From Limnohabitans sp. 2KL-17 (GTDB taxonomy: Bacteria; Pseudomonadota; Gammaproteobacteria; Burkholderiales; Burkholderiaceae_C), in the NCBI RefSeq assembly GCF_003063415.1, contig NZ_NESK01000024.1, forward strand, positions 1 to 64,000: a DNA stretch of 64,000 nucleotides. The letters are read 5' to 3'. Position 1 is the stretch's first letter, and each line of letters opens with the position of its first letter. The notes under the pieces were generated by a model. It searched no databases. It worked only from the letters and a program-made list of their open reading frames with translations, and was not told where the DNA came from. Of the stretch, positions 53,559 through 62,432 are shown piece by piece. The position numbers and the translations under genes are program-made.

Positions 53559-54770
53559 ATGCACATTGACAGCTTGACGCCTCAGGCTCCGCCCTCTGGC
53601 CACCCGCCCGTGAATGGCCTGGTGCTCATGGGTGGCGGCGCCCGCACGGCCTACCAAGCAGGTGCCTTGCAAGCCATTGGGGCGCTGCTGAGGCAAAAAA
53701 GCCATTCCCGGCACTTTCCATTTCAAGTGTTGACCGGCACATCGGCCGGGGCCTTGAACGCCACCTTTTTGGCCAGCAAGGCCATGGGCGGTTTGAACGG
53801 TCTGGACGATTTGGCCAACTTCTGGTCGGCCATCCGCACCGAAGCGATTTACCACCTGCCCTCAACACCTCTGGCCAAATTCAGCCGCTGGGCCACCGCC
53901 CTGGGTTTGGTGCTGTCTGCACGCCAACAGGCTGCCGCCATGGACAGCCTGGCCTTGGTCAACACCTTGCACAAAGCGATCGCTCTGGACAAGATTGATG
54001 CGGCCCTGCGAAGCGGCGTGTTACACGCCCTGGCCGTCACAGCATCCAGCTATTCGAGCGGGATCCACTGGACTTTTTGCCAAACCCGCGATGGCCTGCC
54101 TATCCCCTGGAGTCGCCCCGGCAGACGTGCCGAACAGCAACCCATCACCATAGAGCACCTGATGGCGTCGAGCGCCATTCCGTTCATTTTTCCGTCTACT
54201 CCACTCTGGGTTGATGGTGGCATGGAGTATTTCGGCGATGGCTCGATGCGGCAGATTTCTCCCCTGTCATCTGCCGTGCACCTGGGTGCTGACCGGATTT
54301 TGGCGATTGGCGTGGGACAACCCCAGCGCGCGAACCTGGCCGGACAGCGCAACGGCAACGGGCGCCCCTCACTGGGAACGATCGCTGGCCACGCCATGGC
54401 CAGCGTATTTCATGACACACTGGAGGCCGATGTGGCGCAAATTGCCCGCATCAACCTGTCCTTGAATGTTTTGCCTGACAGCGTCCGCGCAGAATTGCCT
54501 TTTCGTGCGGTCGAGGTCCTCAGCCTGCAGCCCAGCGCCTCGCTCGACGCACTGGCACAAGACCATGTGCACACACTCCCCAGGCCCATCGTCAGGGTGC
54601 TTGAAGGCCTTGGGGCCTTGCAAGGCAGCGGGGCTGCTCTGGCCAGTTATCTGCTCTTTGAGCCTGGTTTCATCGAAGCGCTGATGTCACTGGGACAAGC
54701 CGATGTGAAGGCCCGATCCGAAGAGATTCTGGCATTTTTCGAGCCCCACAGCGTGGATCCGGTGCGATAA
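53559..54770 (+). CDS. Patatin-like phospholipase family protein
   Basis: A 403-aa patatin-fold acyl hydrolase. The oxyanion hole is GLVLMGGGARTAYQAGALQA, the nucleophile elbow GTSAGALNA (serine near residue 62), and the catalytic aspartate is in LWVDGGMEYFGDGSM. No signal peptide is evident. Related bacterial proteins are phospholipases of unclear role. The gene is divergent from the MFS permease across about 58 bp and is followed by corA with a 156-nt leader region. Confidence 0.88.
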   Translation: MHIDSLTPQAPPSGHPPVNGLVLMGGGARTAYQAGALQAIGALLRQKSHSRHFPFQVLTGTSAGALNATFLASKAMGGLNGLDDLANFWSAIRTEAIYHLPSTPLAKFSRWATALGLVLSARQQAAAMDSLALVNTLHKAIALDKIDAALRSGVLHALAVTASSYSSGIHWTFCQTRDGLPIPWSRPGRRAEQQPITIEHLMASSAIPFIFPSTPLWVDGGMEYFGDGSMRQISPLSSAVHLGADRILAIGVGQPQRANLAGQRNGNGRPSLGTIAGHAMASVFHDTLEADVAQIARINLSLNVLPDSVRAELPFRAVEVLSLQPSASLDALAQDHVHTLPRPIVRVLEGLGALQGSGAALASYLLFEPGFIEALMSLGQADVKARSEEILAFFEPHSVDPVR

Positions 54771-54800
54771 TCCGCCGATTCATACTGGAGACACACTGCC

Positions 54801-54824
54801 GTGGAAACTACCCCGAGTCGGTAG
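54801..54824 (+). other. Possible corA leader peptide (7 codons)
   Basis: GTG GAA ACT ACC CCG AGT CGG TAG would encode V-E-T-T-P-S-R, with GGAG 10 nt upstream (54787-54790). Its stop codon overlaps the first arm of the inverted repeat at 54821-54869. Such an arrangement is compatible with translation-coupled control of corA. With only seven codons, chance is a real alternative. Confidence 0.3.
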
Positions 54825-54869
54825 CTTTCGAACACGTTGAGCACCCCCCGCCCATGGTTCGAAAGCTGC
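54821..54869 (+). promoter_or_regulatory. Large inverted repeat in the corA leader
   Basis: AGCTTTCGAAC (54823-54833) is perfectly complementary to GTTCGAAAGCT (54857-54867), extended to 13 bp by a G-T and a G-C pair, with about 23 nt between. No T-run follows, so it is a leader structure or a protein-binding site, not a terminator. It lies 57 nt before the corA start. Confidence 0.6.
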
Positions 54870-54926
54870 AGCAAACCCTTCGCCGCCCTTTGAACTTTTG
54901 GCACTTGGCCACTTTTCGGATTCGCC

Positions 54927-55913
54927 ATGCTCAACATCTTTACCCTCGTCAACGGCCGCCTCTTCCAGGAAGAGATCGAGTCCCTGGAAGAACTCTCCCG
55001 TTTTCAACCCATCTGGGTGGACCTGGAGTCCCCCACGCTGGACGAAAAACGCTGGATCAAACAGTACTTTGGCCTGTCCATCCCGGAAGACGCGATGGAC
55101 GAGGACATCGAGGAGTCGGCCCGCTTCTACGAAGAAGACAACGGCGAGCTGCACATCCGGTCTGACTTCTTGATTGCCGACGAAGACGAGCCACGCACCG
55201 TGCGCTGCGCCTTCATTTTGAACCAGCACAATGCCGATCTGAAAAGTCAGGGTGTGCTGTTTTCAATCCACGACGAAGACGTACCGGTGTTCCGTTTGTT
55301 GCGCATGCGCGCACGCCGCGCACCGGGCCTGATTGAAGACGCCAAGGAAGTGCTGCTCAAACTGTTTGACGCCGATGCAGAGTACTCGGCTGACACGCTC
55401 GAGGGCATCTACGACAAACTCGAAACAGCGGGCAAAAAGGTGTTGTCGGGCGATGTCACCGACGCCTTGGCAGGTGAAGTGCTGGGCGCGATTGCCCGGC
55501 AAGAAGACTTGAATGGCCGGATCCGCCGCAACGTGATGGACACCCGCCGTGCCGTGAGCTTCATGATGCGCTCCAAAATGCTCAACGCGGAGCAATTCGA
55601 AGAGGCCCGCCAAATCCTGCGTGACATCGACTCGCTCGACTCGCACACGGCTTTTTTGTTCGACAAGATCAACTTCTTGATGGATGCCACCGTCGGTTTC
55701 ATCAACATCAACCAGAACAAGATCATCAAGATCTTCTCAGTGGCCAGCGTGGCCTTGCTGCCACCCACACTGATCGCCAGCCTGTATGGCATGAACTTCC
55801 AGTACATGCCTGAGTTGTCGCAGAAATGGGGCTACCCCTATGCGCTGGCTCTCATGGTGGCCAGCGCGGTGGTCCCCATGTGGTATTTCCGCCGGCGTGG
55901 CTGGCTCAAGTGA
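54927..55913 (+). CDS. corA: Magnesium/cobalt transporter CorA
   Basis: A 328-aa magnesium channel. A long acidic and helical N-terminal cytoplasmic domain (many D and E residues; metal-sensing) is followed by two C-terminal membrane helices with the filter motif YGMNFQYMPEL (GMN) between them, and a positively charged end (YFRRRGWLK). All features of a functional CorA are present. A structured leader precedes it. It converges with mtnN with 7 nt between the stops. Confidence 0.95.
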   Translation: MLNIFTLVNGRLFQEEIESLEELSRFQPIWVDLESPTLDEKRWIKQYFGLSIPEDAMDEDIEESARFYEEDNGELHIRSDFLIADEDEPRTVRCAFILNQHNADLKSQGVLFSIHDEDVPVFRLLRMRARRAPGLIEDAKEVLLKLFDADAEYSADTLEGIYDKLETAGKKVLSGDVTDALAGEVLGAIARQEDLNGRIRRNVMDTRRAVSFMMRSKMLNAEQFEEARQILRDIDSLDSHTAFLFDKINFLMDATVGFININQNKIIKIFSVASVALLPPTLIASLYGMNFQYMPELSQKWGYPYALALMVASAVVPMWYFRRRGWLK

Positions 55914-55920
55914 TGCCCAG

Positions 55921-56682
55921 TCAGTCGGGCTGACGGTCTGCCAGCCACTGCGACAAAATGGCCAAGCTATAACGGCTGGCCACCTCGCGAATGAACCGAT
56001 TGAAATCAGTGTGCGCCATGTCATCGGCTCGGTCTGAAATCGTGCGCACCGCCGCAAAAGGCACCTGGTAGTCATGGCACACCTGGGCCACTGCAGCGCC
56101 CTCCATCTCGACTGCCAAAGCCTCGGGCAAGACAAGACGCAGCGCTTGGCTTTCTGCGTTGGTCGAAACAAACCGGTCGCCACTGATCACCAACCCCTGA
56201 TGCACACGAGGCGCGCTCACTTGAAATTGGGTCAGGGTTTCACGGCTCAAATGCAGCTCGGCAGCATGCAGCACCTGCGCGCTGGCTTTGGCCAACTGAG
56301 CTGACAGGCCGGCATGGGCATCAAAGCAGGCACGGCCATACAGCGGCACTTCGTGCCGTGCAAACAGTGGTGAAGCGTCCATGTCGTGCTGTACAAAACC
56401 AGAGGCCACCACCACATCCCCCACGCGCACACCCGACCCCAAGCCGCCAGCCACGCCGGTAAAGACCATGGTGTCGACCTGAAAGCGTTCTAGCAGCACC
56501 GTGGCCGTGGTCGCAGCAGCCACTTTGCCAATCCGCGACAAAACGGCCACCACCGAATGCCCTTGCCAGTGGCCCACCCAAAAATCACGCCCGGCAGCCA
56601 CCACGCGCTGCTCATCGGGCATCTCAGCCAATACAGCAGCCAGTTCTTCATGCATGGCACTCATGATGCCGATCACCGCCAT
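55921..56682 (-). CDS. mtnN: 5'-methylthioadenosine/S-adenosylhomocysteine nucleosidase
   Basis: Cleaves adenine from methylthioadenosine and S-adenosylhomocysteine in methyl-cycle recycling. The 253-aa protein has IGIMSAMHEELAAVLAEM at the N terminus, FTGVAGGLGSGVRVGDVVVASGFVQHDMDASPLF, ISGDRFVST, VEMEGAAVAQVCHDYQVPFAAVRTISDRADDMAH (catalytic glutamate and aspartate). The fold and key residues are intact. It lies 91 nt after fadD with a terminator between. Confidence 0.93.
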   Translation of the reverse strand: MAVIGIMSAMHEELAAVLAEMPDEQRVVAAGRDFWVGHWQGHSVVAVLSRIGKVAAATTATVLLERFQVDTMVFTGVAGGLGSGVRVGDVVVASGFVQHDMDASPLFARHEVPLYGRACFDAHAGLSAQLAKASAQVLHAAELHLSRETLTQFQVSAPRVHQGLVISGDRFVSTNAESQALRLVLPEALAVEMEGAAVAQVCHDYQVPFAAVRTISDRADDMAHTDFNRFIREVASRYSLAILSQWLADRQPD

Positions 56683-56710
56683 GGTTTCCCCCTTGGCTCA
56701 AAGCGTCAAA

Positions 56711-56736
56711 AGAAAAGCGGCTGCAAGAGCCGCTTT
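56711..56736 (-). terminator. Terminator after fadD
   Basis: AAAGCGGCT (56714-56722) and AGCCGCTTT (56728-56736) form a 9-bp stem with a 5-nt loop; on minus it is followed by TTCTTTTG. It ends the fadD transcript, ahead of mtnN on the same strand. Confidence 0.75.
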
Positions 56737-56772
56737 GAAAAGTACCGGCAGGCACTGCGCCAGCCTGTTGGT

Positions 56773-58455
56773 TCAGACTTTGTTGCGCAATTCACGGCGC
56801 AAAATTTTACCCACCGGGGTTTTGGGCAGTTCGGTGCGGAACTCGATCACCCGCGGCTGCTTGTAAGCGGTCATGTTTTCCCGGCAATAAGCCATGATCT
56901 GAGCCTCGGTCAGGGCCGGGTCTTTCTTGACCACCACCAGTTTGACCGTCTCGCCGGCTTTCTCGTCAGGCACGCCGATCGCAGCGCACTCCAGCACGCC
57001 TGGACACTCAGAGGCCACCTCTTCCACCTCATTGGGGTAGACGTTGAAACCGCTGACCAGAATCATGTCTTTCTTGCGATCAACGATCTTGAAATAGCCA
57101 CGCGCGTCCACCGTGCCCACATCACCGGACTTGAAGTACCCATCTGCTGTCATGACCTTGGCCGTTTCATCGGGACGCTGCCAGTAGCCCGCCATGACCT
57201 GCGGCCCCTTGATGGCAATCTCGCCAGGCTGACCGAGCTCGGTCACTTCGTTACCGTCATCGTCCAAAAGCTTCATCCAGGTCGCCGGCAAGGGCACGCC
57301 AATGGTGCCGGTGAACTCGGTGCTGGTGGTCGGGTTGCAACTGGCCGAAGGGCTGGTTTCCGACAGTCCGTAGCCTTCGCAAATCGGGCAGCCGGTTTTC
57401 TCGAGCCAGAGCTTGGCGACATTGGACGTTACCGCCGTGCCACCACCCAATGACACTTTGAGGTTGGACCAGTTCACAGTGCCGAAATCGGGGTGATTGG
57501 CCAGGCCATTGAACAAGGTGTTGACGGCTGGCAAGCTGTGAAAGGTGTGCTTGGACAATTCCTTGAGCACTGCAGGCAAATCACGCGGGTTTGGAATCAG
57601 GATGGTTTTGCCGCCCATGCGCAAGCCCAGCATCATGTTCACCGTGAAAGCGAAGATGTGGTACAGCGGCAAAGCACACACCGAGGTGGGCTGCTGGCCC
57701 GCCGGAATTCGCTTCATGACCGGCTCGTTCCAGGCATCGGACTGAAGCACATTGGCAATCACGTTGCGGTGCAAAAGCACCGCGCCCTTGGACACGCCCG
57801 TGGTGCCACCGGTGTATTGCAAAACAGCGATGTCATCAGGCGACAACTCGGGCTTGCGAAAAGCCTGTTGACGACCCTTGGACAAGGCGTCATTGAACCG
57901 GACCGCCTGGGGCAAGTTGAAACCGGGCACCATCTTCTTGACATTGCGCACCACGTAATTGACCAAGCTGCCCTTGAGTAAGCCCAGGCGATCACCCATG
58001 GCCGCCAGCACGACATGCTGCACAGGCGTTTGGGCGATGCATTTTTCAAGCGTGGCAGCAAAGTTTTCGATGATCACAATCGCCTTGGAGCCTGAATCCT
58101 TGAGCTGGTGTTCCAGTTCGCGGGCGGTGTAAAGCGGATTCACGTTGACGACCACAAAACCCGCACGCAAGATGGCGGCCACAACCACCGGGTACTAGGG
58201 CACATTGGGCATCATGACCGCGACACGATCGCCCTTGTTCAAGCCCAAAGATTGCAGATAAGCCGCTATGGCCAGGCTTTCCTGATCGGTCTGGGCGTAG
58301 CTGATTTCCTTGCCCATGAAACTGTAGGCGGGAAGGCTGGCGTACTTGGCAAAACTCTCTTCTAACAAGCCCACCAAGGAGCTGTATTGGCCGAAATCAA
58401 TGTCGGCCGGAACGCCTTCGGGGTAACTCTTCAGCCAAACGGGATTCAGGTTCAT
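56773..58455 (-). pseudogene. fadD: Long-chain-fatty-acid--CoA ligase FadD, interrupted by an in-frame amber codon
   Basis: The whole frame is 561 codons, the length of FadD, but codon 87 is TAG (58195-58197 on minus). Residues 1-86 (MNLNPVWLKSYPEGVPADID ... DRVAVMMPNVP) and the remainder (YPVVVAAILRAGFVVVNVNPLYTARELEHQL ... GKILRRELRNKV) are in the same frame and join without loss, with glutamine expected at this place in FadD; one C-to-T change of CAG would explain it. The ATP-binding motif YTGGTTGVSKGAVLLHRN and the C-terminal KKDMILVSGFNVYPNEVEEV are intact. The gene has two upstream palindromes and a terminator, and is otherwise undecayed. A recent mutation, read error, or readthrough are all possible. 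Confidence 0.85.
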
Positions 58456-58476
58456 GTCGGGTTCTCCTAGGGCTCA

Positions 58477-58519
58477 GTCTAACGTACGTCTGACAAGAAA
58501 CTGACGCGCAATACGTCAG
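58477..58519. promoter_or_regulatory. Two palindromic operator candidates upstream of fadD
   Basis: GTCTAACGTACGTCTGAC (58477-58494) is palindromic in 14 of 18 positions; CTGACG (58501-58506) and CGTCAG (58514-58519) form a second inverted repeat with 7 nt between. Both lie 20-65 bp upstream of the fadD start. TetR-type fatty-acid regulators (PsrA/FadR-like) often bind sites of this kind; the regulator is not in the window. Confidence 0.4.
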
Positions 58520-58577
58520 GGTTTACGCCAGAAAACAAGCTTCAGTGAAGGGGGCAAACGCGTTTTGAACAACTCAA

Positions 58578-58603
58578 CAAAAAGAGGAGGCCAATGCCTC
58601 CCC
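58578..58603 (-). terminator. Terminator after pntB
   Basis: GGAGGC (58586-58591) and GCCTCC (58596-58601) form a stem with a 4-nt loop; on minus it is followed by TCTTTTTG. A second perfect palindrome CATGGCCCCGGGGCCATG at 58619-58636 directly follows the pntB stop. Confidence 0.65.
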
Positions 58604-58639
58604 TTTGGGATAAAAAGTCATGGCCCCGGGGCCATGTTG

Positions 58640-60061
58640 TTAAGTCTTCAAGGCCATCAACACCTCGTCGAGCATTTTTTTGGCGTCGCCAAACAGCATG
58701 CGGTTGTTGTCCTTGTAAAACAACGGGTTGTCCACGCCCGCATAGCCACTGGCCATGGAGCGCTTCATCACGATGCTGGTGCGGGCTTTCCAGACTTCAA
58801 GCACCGGCATGCCGGCGATTGGGCTGGTCGGGTCATCTTGCGCGGCCGGGTTCACGATGTCGTTGGCACCGATGACGATGGCGACATCGGTGTCGGGGAA
58901 GTCATCGTTGAGTTCGTCCATCTCGTACACGATGTCATAAGGCACCTTGGCCTCGGCCAACAAAACGTTCATGTGGCCAGGCATGCGTCCGGCCACCGGG
59001 TGGATGCCAAAGCGAACGTTCACGCCTTTTTCGCGCAGGTATTTGGTGATTTCAAACACCGTGTGCTGCGCCTGTGCCACAGCCATGCCGTAGCCGGGCA
59101 CCACAATCACATTTTTGGCATCACGCAGCAACTCAGCGGTCTCAGCGGCCAAGATGGGGTTGACCTCACCGACCGGCTCCGCCGAGGCATCGCCAGCCGC
59201 CTTGGGCGCAGCAGCGGTGGTGCCAAAGCCACCTGCGATCACGCTGATGAAGCTGCGGTTCATGGCGTTGCACATGATGTAGGACAAAATCGCACCGCTG
59301 GAGCCGACCAGGGCACCGATCACGATCAGCAAATCGTTGGAGAGCATGAAGCCGGTGGCCGCTGCCGCCCAGCCCGAGTAGCTGTTGAGCATGGACACCA
59401 CCACCGGCATGTCGGCACCACCAATGGCCATGACCATGTGGATGCCGAACAGCAAAGCGATGGCCGTCATGATGAACAAGGGCAGCATGCCGTCTTGCAC
59501 CGTGTGGGCGTTCATGAACTCACGGCCAAAGTAAACCACCGTGATCAACCCCACCAGGTTGAGCCAATGGCGGCCAGGCAGCAACAAGGGGCTTCCCCCG
59601 ATACGGCCAGACAACTTGCCAAACGCGGCCACCGAACCGGAGAAGGTCACCGCGCCAATGAAGATGCCAATGTAAATTTCGCCCGCATGGATGGCGTGCG
59701 CCGCACTGTCCAGGTTCTTAGAAGCCTCAGGGTCCACATAGGTGGCATAGCCCACCAACACTGCCGCCATGCCGACCATGCTGTGCATCAGCGCTACCAG
59801 TTCGGGCATTTGCGTCATCTGCACTTTGCGCGCGGCGTACAAACCAATGACCGCGCCCACCAGCATGGCGCCGACGATCAAGGGGATGCCCTCAGCGGTC
59901 ACTTGGGGCCCGAACACCGTGGCCAGCACGGCCAAGCCCATGCCGATCATGCCGTAGAGGTTGCCGCGCCGTGCGGTCTCCTGGTTGGACAAACCGCCCA
60001 GACTGAGGATAAAGAGAATGGTCGCGCCAATGTAGGCGACCGTGGCCAAACTTGAGGTCAT
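58640..60061 (-). CDS. pntB: NAD(P) transhydrogenase subunit beta
   Basis: Membrane and NADP(H)-binding subunit of the proton-translocating transhydrogenase, 473 aa. About nine membrane helices ([64 protein letters not shown]) are followed by the soluble dIII domain: [69 protein letters not shown], and [20 protein letters not shown]. It makes NADPH using the proton gradient. Its start at 60061 ([12 protein letters not shown]) is preferred over one 10 codons upstream inside the palindromic repeat region. Confidence 0.95.
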   Translation of the reverse strand: MTSSLATVAYIGATILFILSLGGLSNQETARRGNLYGMIGMGLAVLATVFGPQVTAEGIPLIVGAMLVGAVIGLYAARKVQMTQMPELVALMHSMVGMAAVLVGYATYVDPEASKNLDSAAHAIHAGEIYIGIFIGAVTFSGSVAAFGKLSGRIGGSPLLLPGRHWLNLVGLITVVYFGREFMNAHTVQDGMLPLFIMTAIALLFGIHMVMAIGGADMPVVVSMLNSYSGWAAAATGFMLSNDLLIVIGALVGSSGAILSYIMCNAMNRSFISVIAGGFGTTAAAPKAAGDASAEPVGEVNPILAAETAELLRDAKNVIVVPGYGMAVAQAQHTVFEITKYLREKGVNVRFGIHPVAGRMPGHMNVLLAEAKVPYDIVYEMDELNDDFPDTDVAIVIGANDIVNPAAQDDPTSPIAGMPVLEVWKARTSIVMKRSMASGYAGVDNPLFYKDNNRMLFGDAKKMLDEVLMALKT

Positions 60062-60082
60062 AACTGTCTCATTTCTTAATCG

Positions 60083-60162
60083 GTTGGGCACAGCGCCAAA
60101 GATCTGCCCCCAAGGTCATCTTTCAGTTGGGGACAGAGCTAAAGATCTGTCCCCAAGGTTAT
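60083..60162 (-). repeat. Tandem palindromic repeat between pntA and pntB
   Basis: Two 37-bp copies (60083-60119, 60126-60162; 5 mismatches, period 43) begin GTTGGG and contain AAAGATCTG. The second copy forms a perfect 11-bp hairpin TTGGGGACAGA/TCTGTCCCCAA with an 8-nt loop; the first is a weaker version. GGGGACAGA-type palindromes are often found with REP/RAYT elements. It splits the pntA-pntB operon and lies right at the end of pntA. Confidence 0.7.
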
Positions 60163-61736
60163 TACTTTCGAAACATGGCCAGCATGCGCTGGGTGACTGC
60201 AAAACCGCCAAACATGTTGATGGCCGTCAGCACCAGCGCCAATGCAGCCAAGATGCCAATCAGGGTGTTGGGCCGACTGGCCGCGTTGGCCATGGGCGAG
60301 ATCTGCACCAGCGCACCGATGGCGATGATGGAGCTGATCGCGTTGGTCACGCTCATGAGCGGGGTGTGCAGTGCGGGCTTGACGTTCCAAACCACCATGT
60401 AGCCCACAAAACAGGCCAACACAAACACCGTCAGGTGCGACAAGAACGCAGCAGGTGCGTAAGCCCCCACCAGCGCCAGCAACACAGCGGCCACCGCTGC
60501 CACGATGAGCAACTGACCCACGGGCATGGGGCCCGAAGGCTCGCCATGTCCATGGCCTTTTTTCGCAGCCACAGCGGCAGCAGGCTTGGGTGCAGGTTTG
60601 GGAGCGACCACCAGCGCAGGGGCTGGCCAGGTGATTTCACCGTCCTTGATCACTGTGAGGCCGCGAATGGCATCGTCTTGCATGTTGACGTCAATCACGC
60701 CGTCCTTGGTCTTGCACAGCTCTTCGGTCAGGCGGAACAAGTTGGTGCTGTACAGCGTGGACGACTGACGCGCCATGCGTGAGACCAAGTCGGTGTAGCC
60801 GACGATGGTCACGCCATGCTTGACCACCGACTTGCCCGGCTCGGTCAGTTCGCAGTTGCCGCCTTGCTCTGCGGCCATGTCAATGATCACGCTGCCGGGC
60901 TTCATGCTTTTCACCATTTCTGCGGTGATCAGCTTGGGCGCTGGTTTGCCGGGAATCAGCGCGGTGGTGATGATGATGTCCACCTCGCGGGCTTGGCTGG
61001 CATACATCTCGCGCTGTGCCGCCTGAAAACCTTCGCTCATGACCTTGGCGTAACCGCCACCGCCCGAGCCTTCTTCTTCATAGTCGACCTTGACGAATTC
61101 ACCGCCCAGCGACACCACTTGGTCAGCCACTTCGGCACGGGTATCGTTGGCGCGCACGATGGCGCCCAGGCTCGCGGCCGCGCCAATCGCGGCCAAACCG
61201 GCCACGCCAGCACCCGCGATGAACACCTTGGCGGGGGGCACCTTGCCTGCAGCCGTGATCTGGCCATTAAAGAAACGGCCAAACGCATTGGCTGCCTCCA
61301 CCACGGCGCGGTAACCGCTGACGCCAGCCATCGATGTCAGCGCATCCATCTTCTGGGCACGGCTGAGCGTGCGCGGCAAGGCGTCGATCGACAGCGCCGT
61401 GACCTTTTTGGCTGCCAGCTGCTGCATCAAATCGGGGTTTTGGGCCGGCCACAGAAAGCCGATCAACGTTTGCCCTGCACGCATCAGCACCACTTCTTCA
61501 GGGGCTGGGGCGCGCACTTTAAAGACAATGTCGCTGCCGCTCCACAGGTCGGCCGCACTGGGCGCAATCGATGCCCCGGCTTCGACATACGCCTCGTCGG
61601 ACAGGTCGGCTAGCTCGCCAGCACCGCGCTCCACCACGACGTCAAAACCAAGTTTGACCAGTTTGGTCACCGCATCGGGCACGGTGGCCACCCGTTTTTC
61701 ACCGGGGAATATTTCTCGCGGCACGCCAATGCGCAT
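60162..61736 (-). CDS. pntA: NAD(P) transhydrogenase subunit alpha
   Basis: A 524-aa subunit holding the NAD(H)-binding domain dI (MRIGVPREIFPGEKRVATVPDAV, VFIAGAGVAGLAAIGAAASLGAIVRANDTRAEVADQVVSLG, ALIPGKPAPKLITAEMVKSMKPGSVIIDMAAEQGGNCELTEPG) and, after an Ala/Pro/Lys linker and GHGHGEPSGP, three or four membrane helices that end FGGFAVTQRMLAMFRK. It is a fused alpha subunit as in E. coli rather than the split alpha1/alpha2 form. It precedes pntB on minus; the last codons overlap the palindromic repeat. It is divergent from the Nudix gene. Confidence 0.95.
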   Translation of the reverse strand: MRIGVPREIFPGEKRVATVPDAVTKLVKLGFDVVVERGAGELADLSDEAYVEAGASIAPSAADLWSGSDIVFKVRAPAPEEVVLMRAGQTLIGFLWPAQNPDLMQQLAAKKVTALSIDALPRTLSRAQKMDALTSMAGVSGYRAVVEAANAFGRFFNGQITAAGKVPPAKVFIAGAGVAGLAAIGAAASLGAIVRANDTRAEVADQVVSLGGEFVKVDYEEEGSGGGGYAKVMSEGFQAAQREMYASQAREVDIIITTALIPGKPAPKLITAEMVKSMKPGSVIIDMAAEQGGNCELTEPGKSVVKHGVTIVGYTDLVSRMARQSSTLYSTNLFRLTEELCKTKDGVIDVNMQDDAIRGLTVIKDGEITWPAPALVVAPKPAPKPAAAVAAKKGHGHGEPSGPMPVGQLLIVAAVAAVLLALVGAYAPAAFLSHLTVFVLACFVGYMVVWNVKPALHTPLMSVTNAISSIIAIGALVQISPMANAASRPNTLIGILAALALVLTAINMFGGFAVTQRMLAMFRK

Positions 61737-61879
61737 GGTTTATCTCCTGAAAATTATGAAATCGCTGAACATGCCTATTGGAACGCAAGTTAATCCTCAA
61801 AATATATACCGAAAGTCAGACCCCCCCGCACGACCCGGATCCGGGTATACCCTGAAGAAGTCCCACAGATAATCAGACC

Positions 61880-62374
61880 ATGGACACACGCTGGAAACCC
61901 AATGTCACCGTGGCCGCCATCATTGAAAAAAATGGCCGCTATTTGTTGATCGAAGAACACACCCAGGAAGGCTTGCGCCTGAACAACCCAGCTGGACACT
62001 TGGACCCCGGTGAATCACCGGCCGCAGGCTGCGCACGTGAAGCGCTTGAAGAAACGGCCCACCCATTCACCCCCACCGCACTCGTTGGCATTTACCTGTC
62101 GCGCTTTCAGCGCCTCGCCACTGGCGAGGACATCACCTATGTGCGAATGGCTTTTTGCGGTGAAATCGGTGCGCTGCAAACGCATTTGAGCCTCGATGAA
62201 GGCATTGAGCGCACTCTGTGGATGACGCCTGAAGAAGTACGCGCCAGTGCTGCACGCCACCGCAGCCCACTCGTTTTGCAGTGCATTGAAGACCATCTGG
62301 CCGGACAACGCTTTCCTTTGCAAGTGATCTACACCGACCCGGCTGTTGCCAACTTACCCCCCTTGCCCGAATGA
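61880..62374 (+). CDS. nudJ: Nudix hydrolase, NudJ-like phosphatase
   Basis: A 164-aa Nudix protein. The Nudix box is GHLDPGESPAAGCAREALEETA: the metal-binding R-E-x-x-E-E core is intact, but the final conserved glycine of the motif (EExG) is replaced by alanine. VTVAAIIEKNGRYLLIEEHT and YLSRFQ support NudJ, which in E. coli removes phosphate from HMP-PP and other substrates. NudJ next to mnmA is a known pairing; here the transglycosylase gene sits between them. Confidence 0.85.
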   Translation: MDTRWKPNVTVAAIIEKNGRYLLIEEHTQEGLRLNNPAGHLDPGESPAAGCAREALEETAHPFTPTALVGIYLSRFQRLATGEDITYVRMAFCGEIGALQTHLSLDEGIERTLWMTPEEVRASAARHRSPLVLQCIEDHLAGQRFPLQVIYTDPAVANLPPLPE

Positions 62375-62432
62375 CCCCGCTGCGGTCACGTTTGGGCAGC
62401 GACAACGACCGCTGCCAAACAGCACTGGAAAT

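Noticed and set aside
54880-54926. Sigma-54 type -24/-12 element (TTGGCACTTGGCCAC) before corA
   Set aside because: The -24 GG is present but the -12 GC is not at the right spacing.
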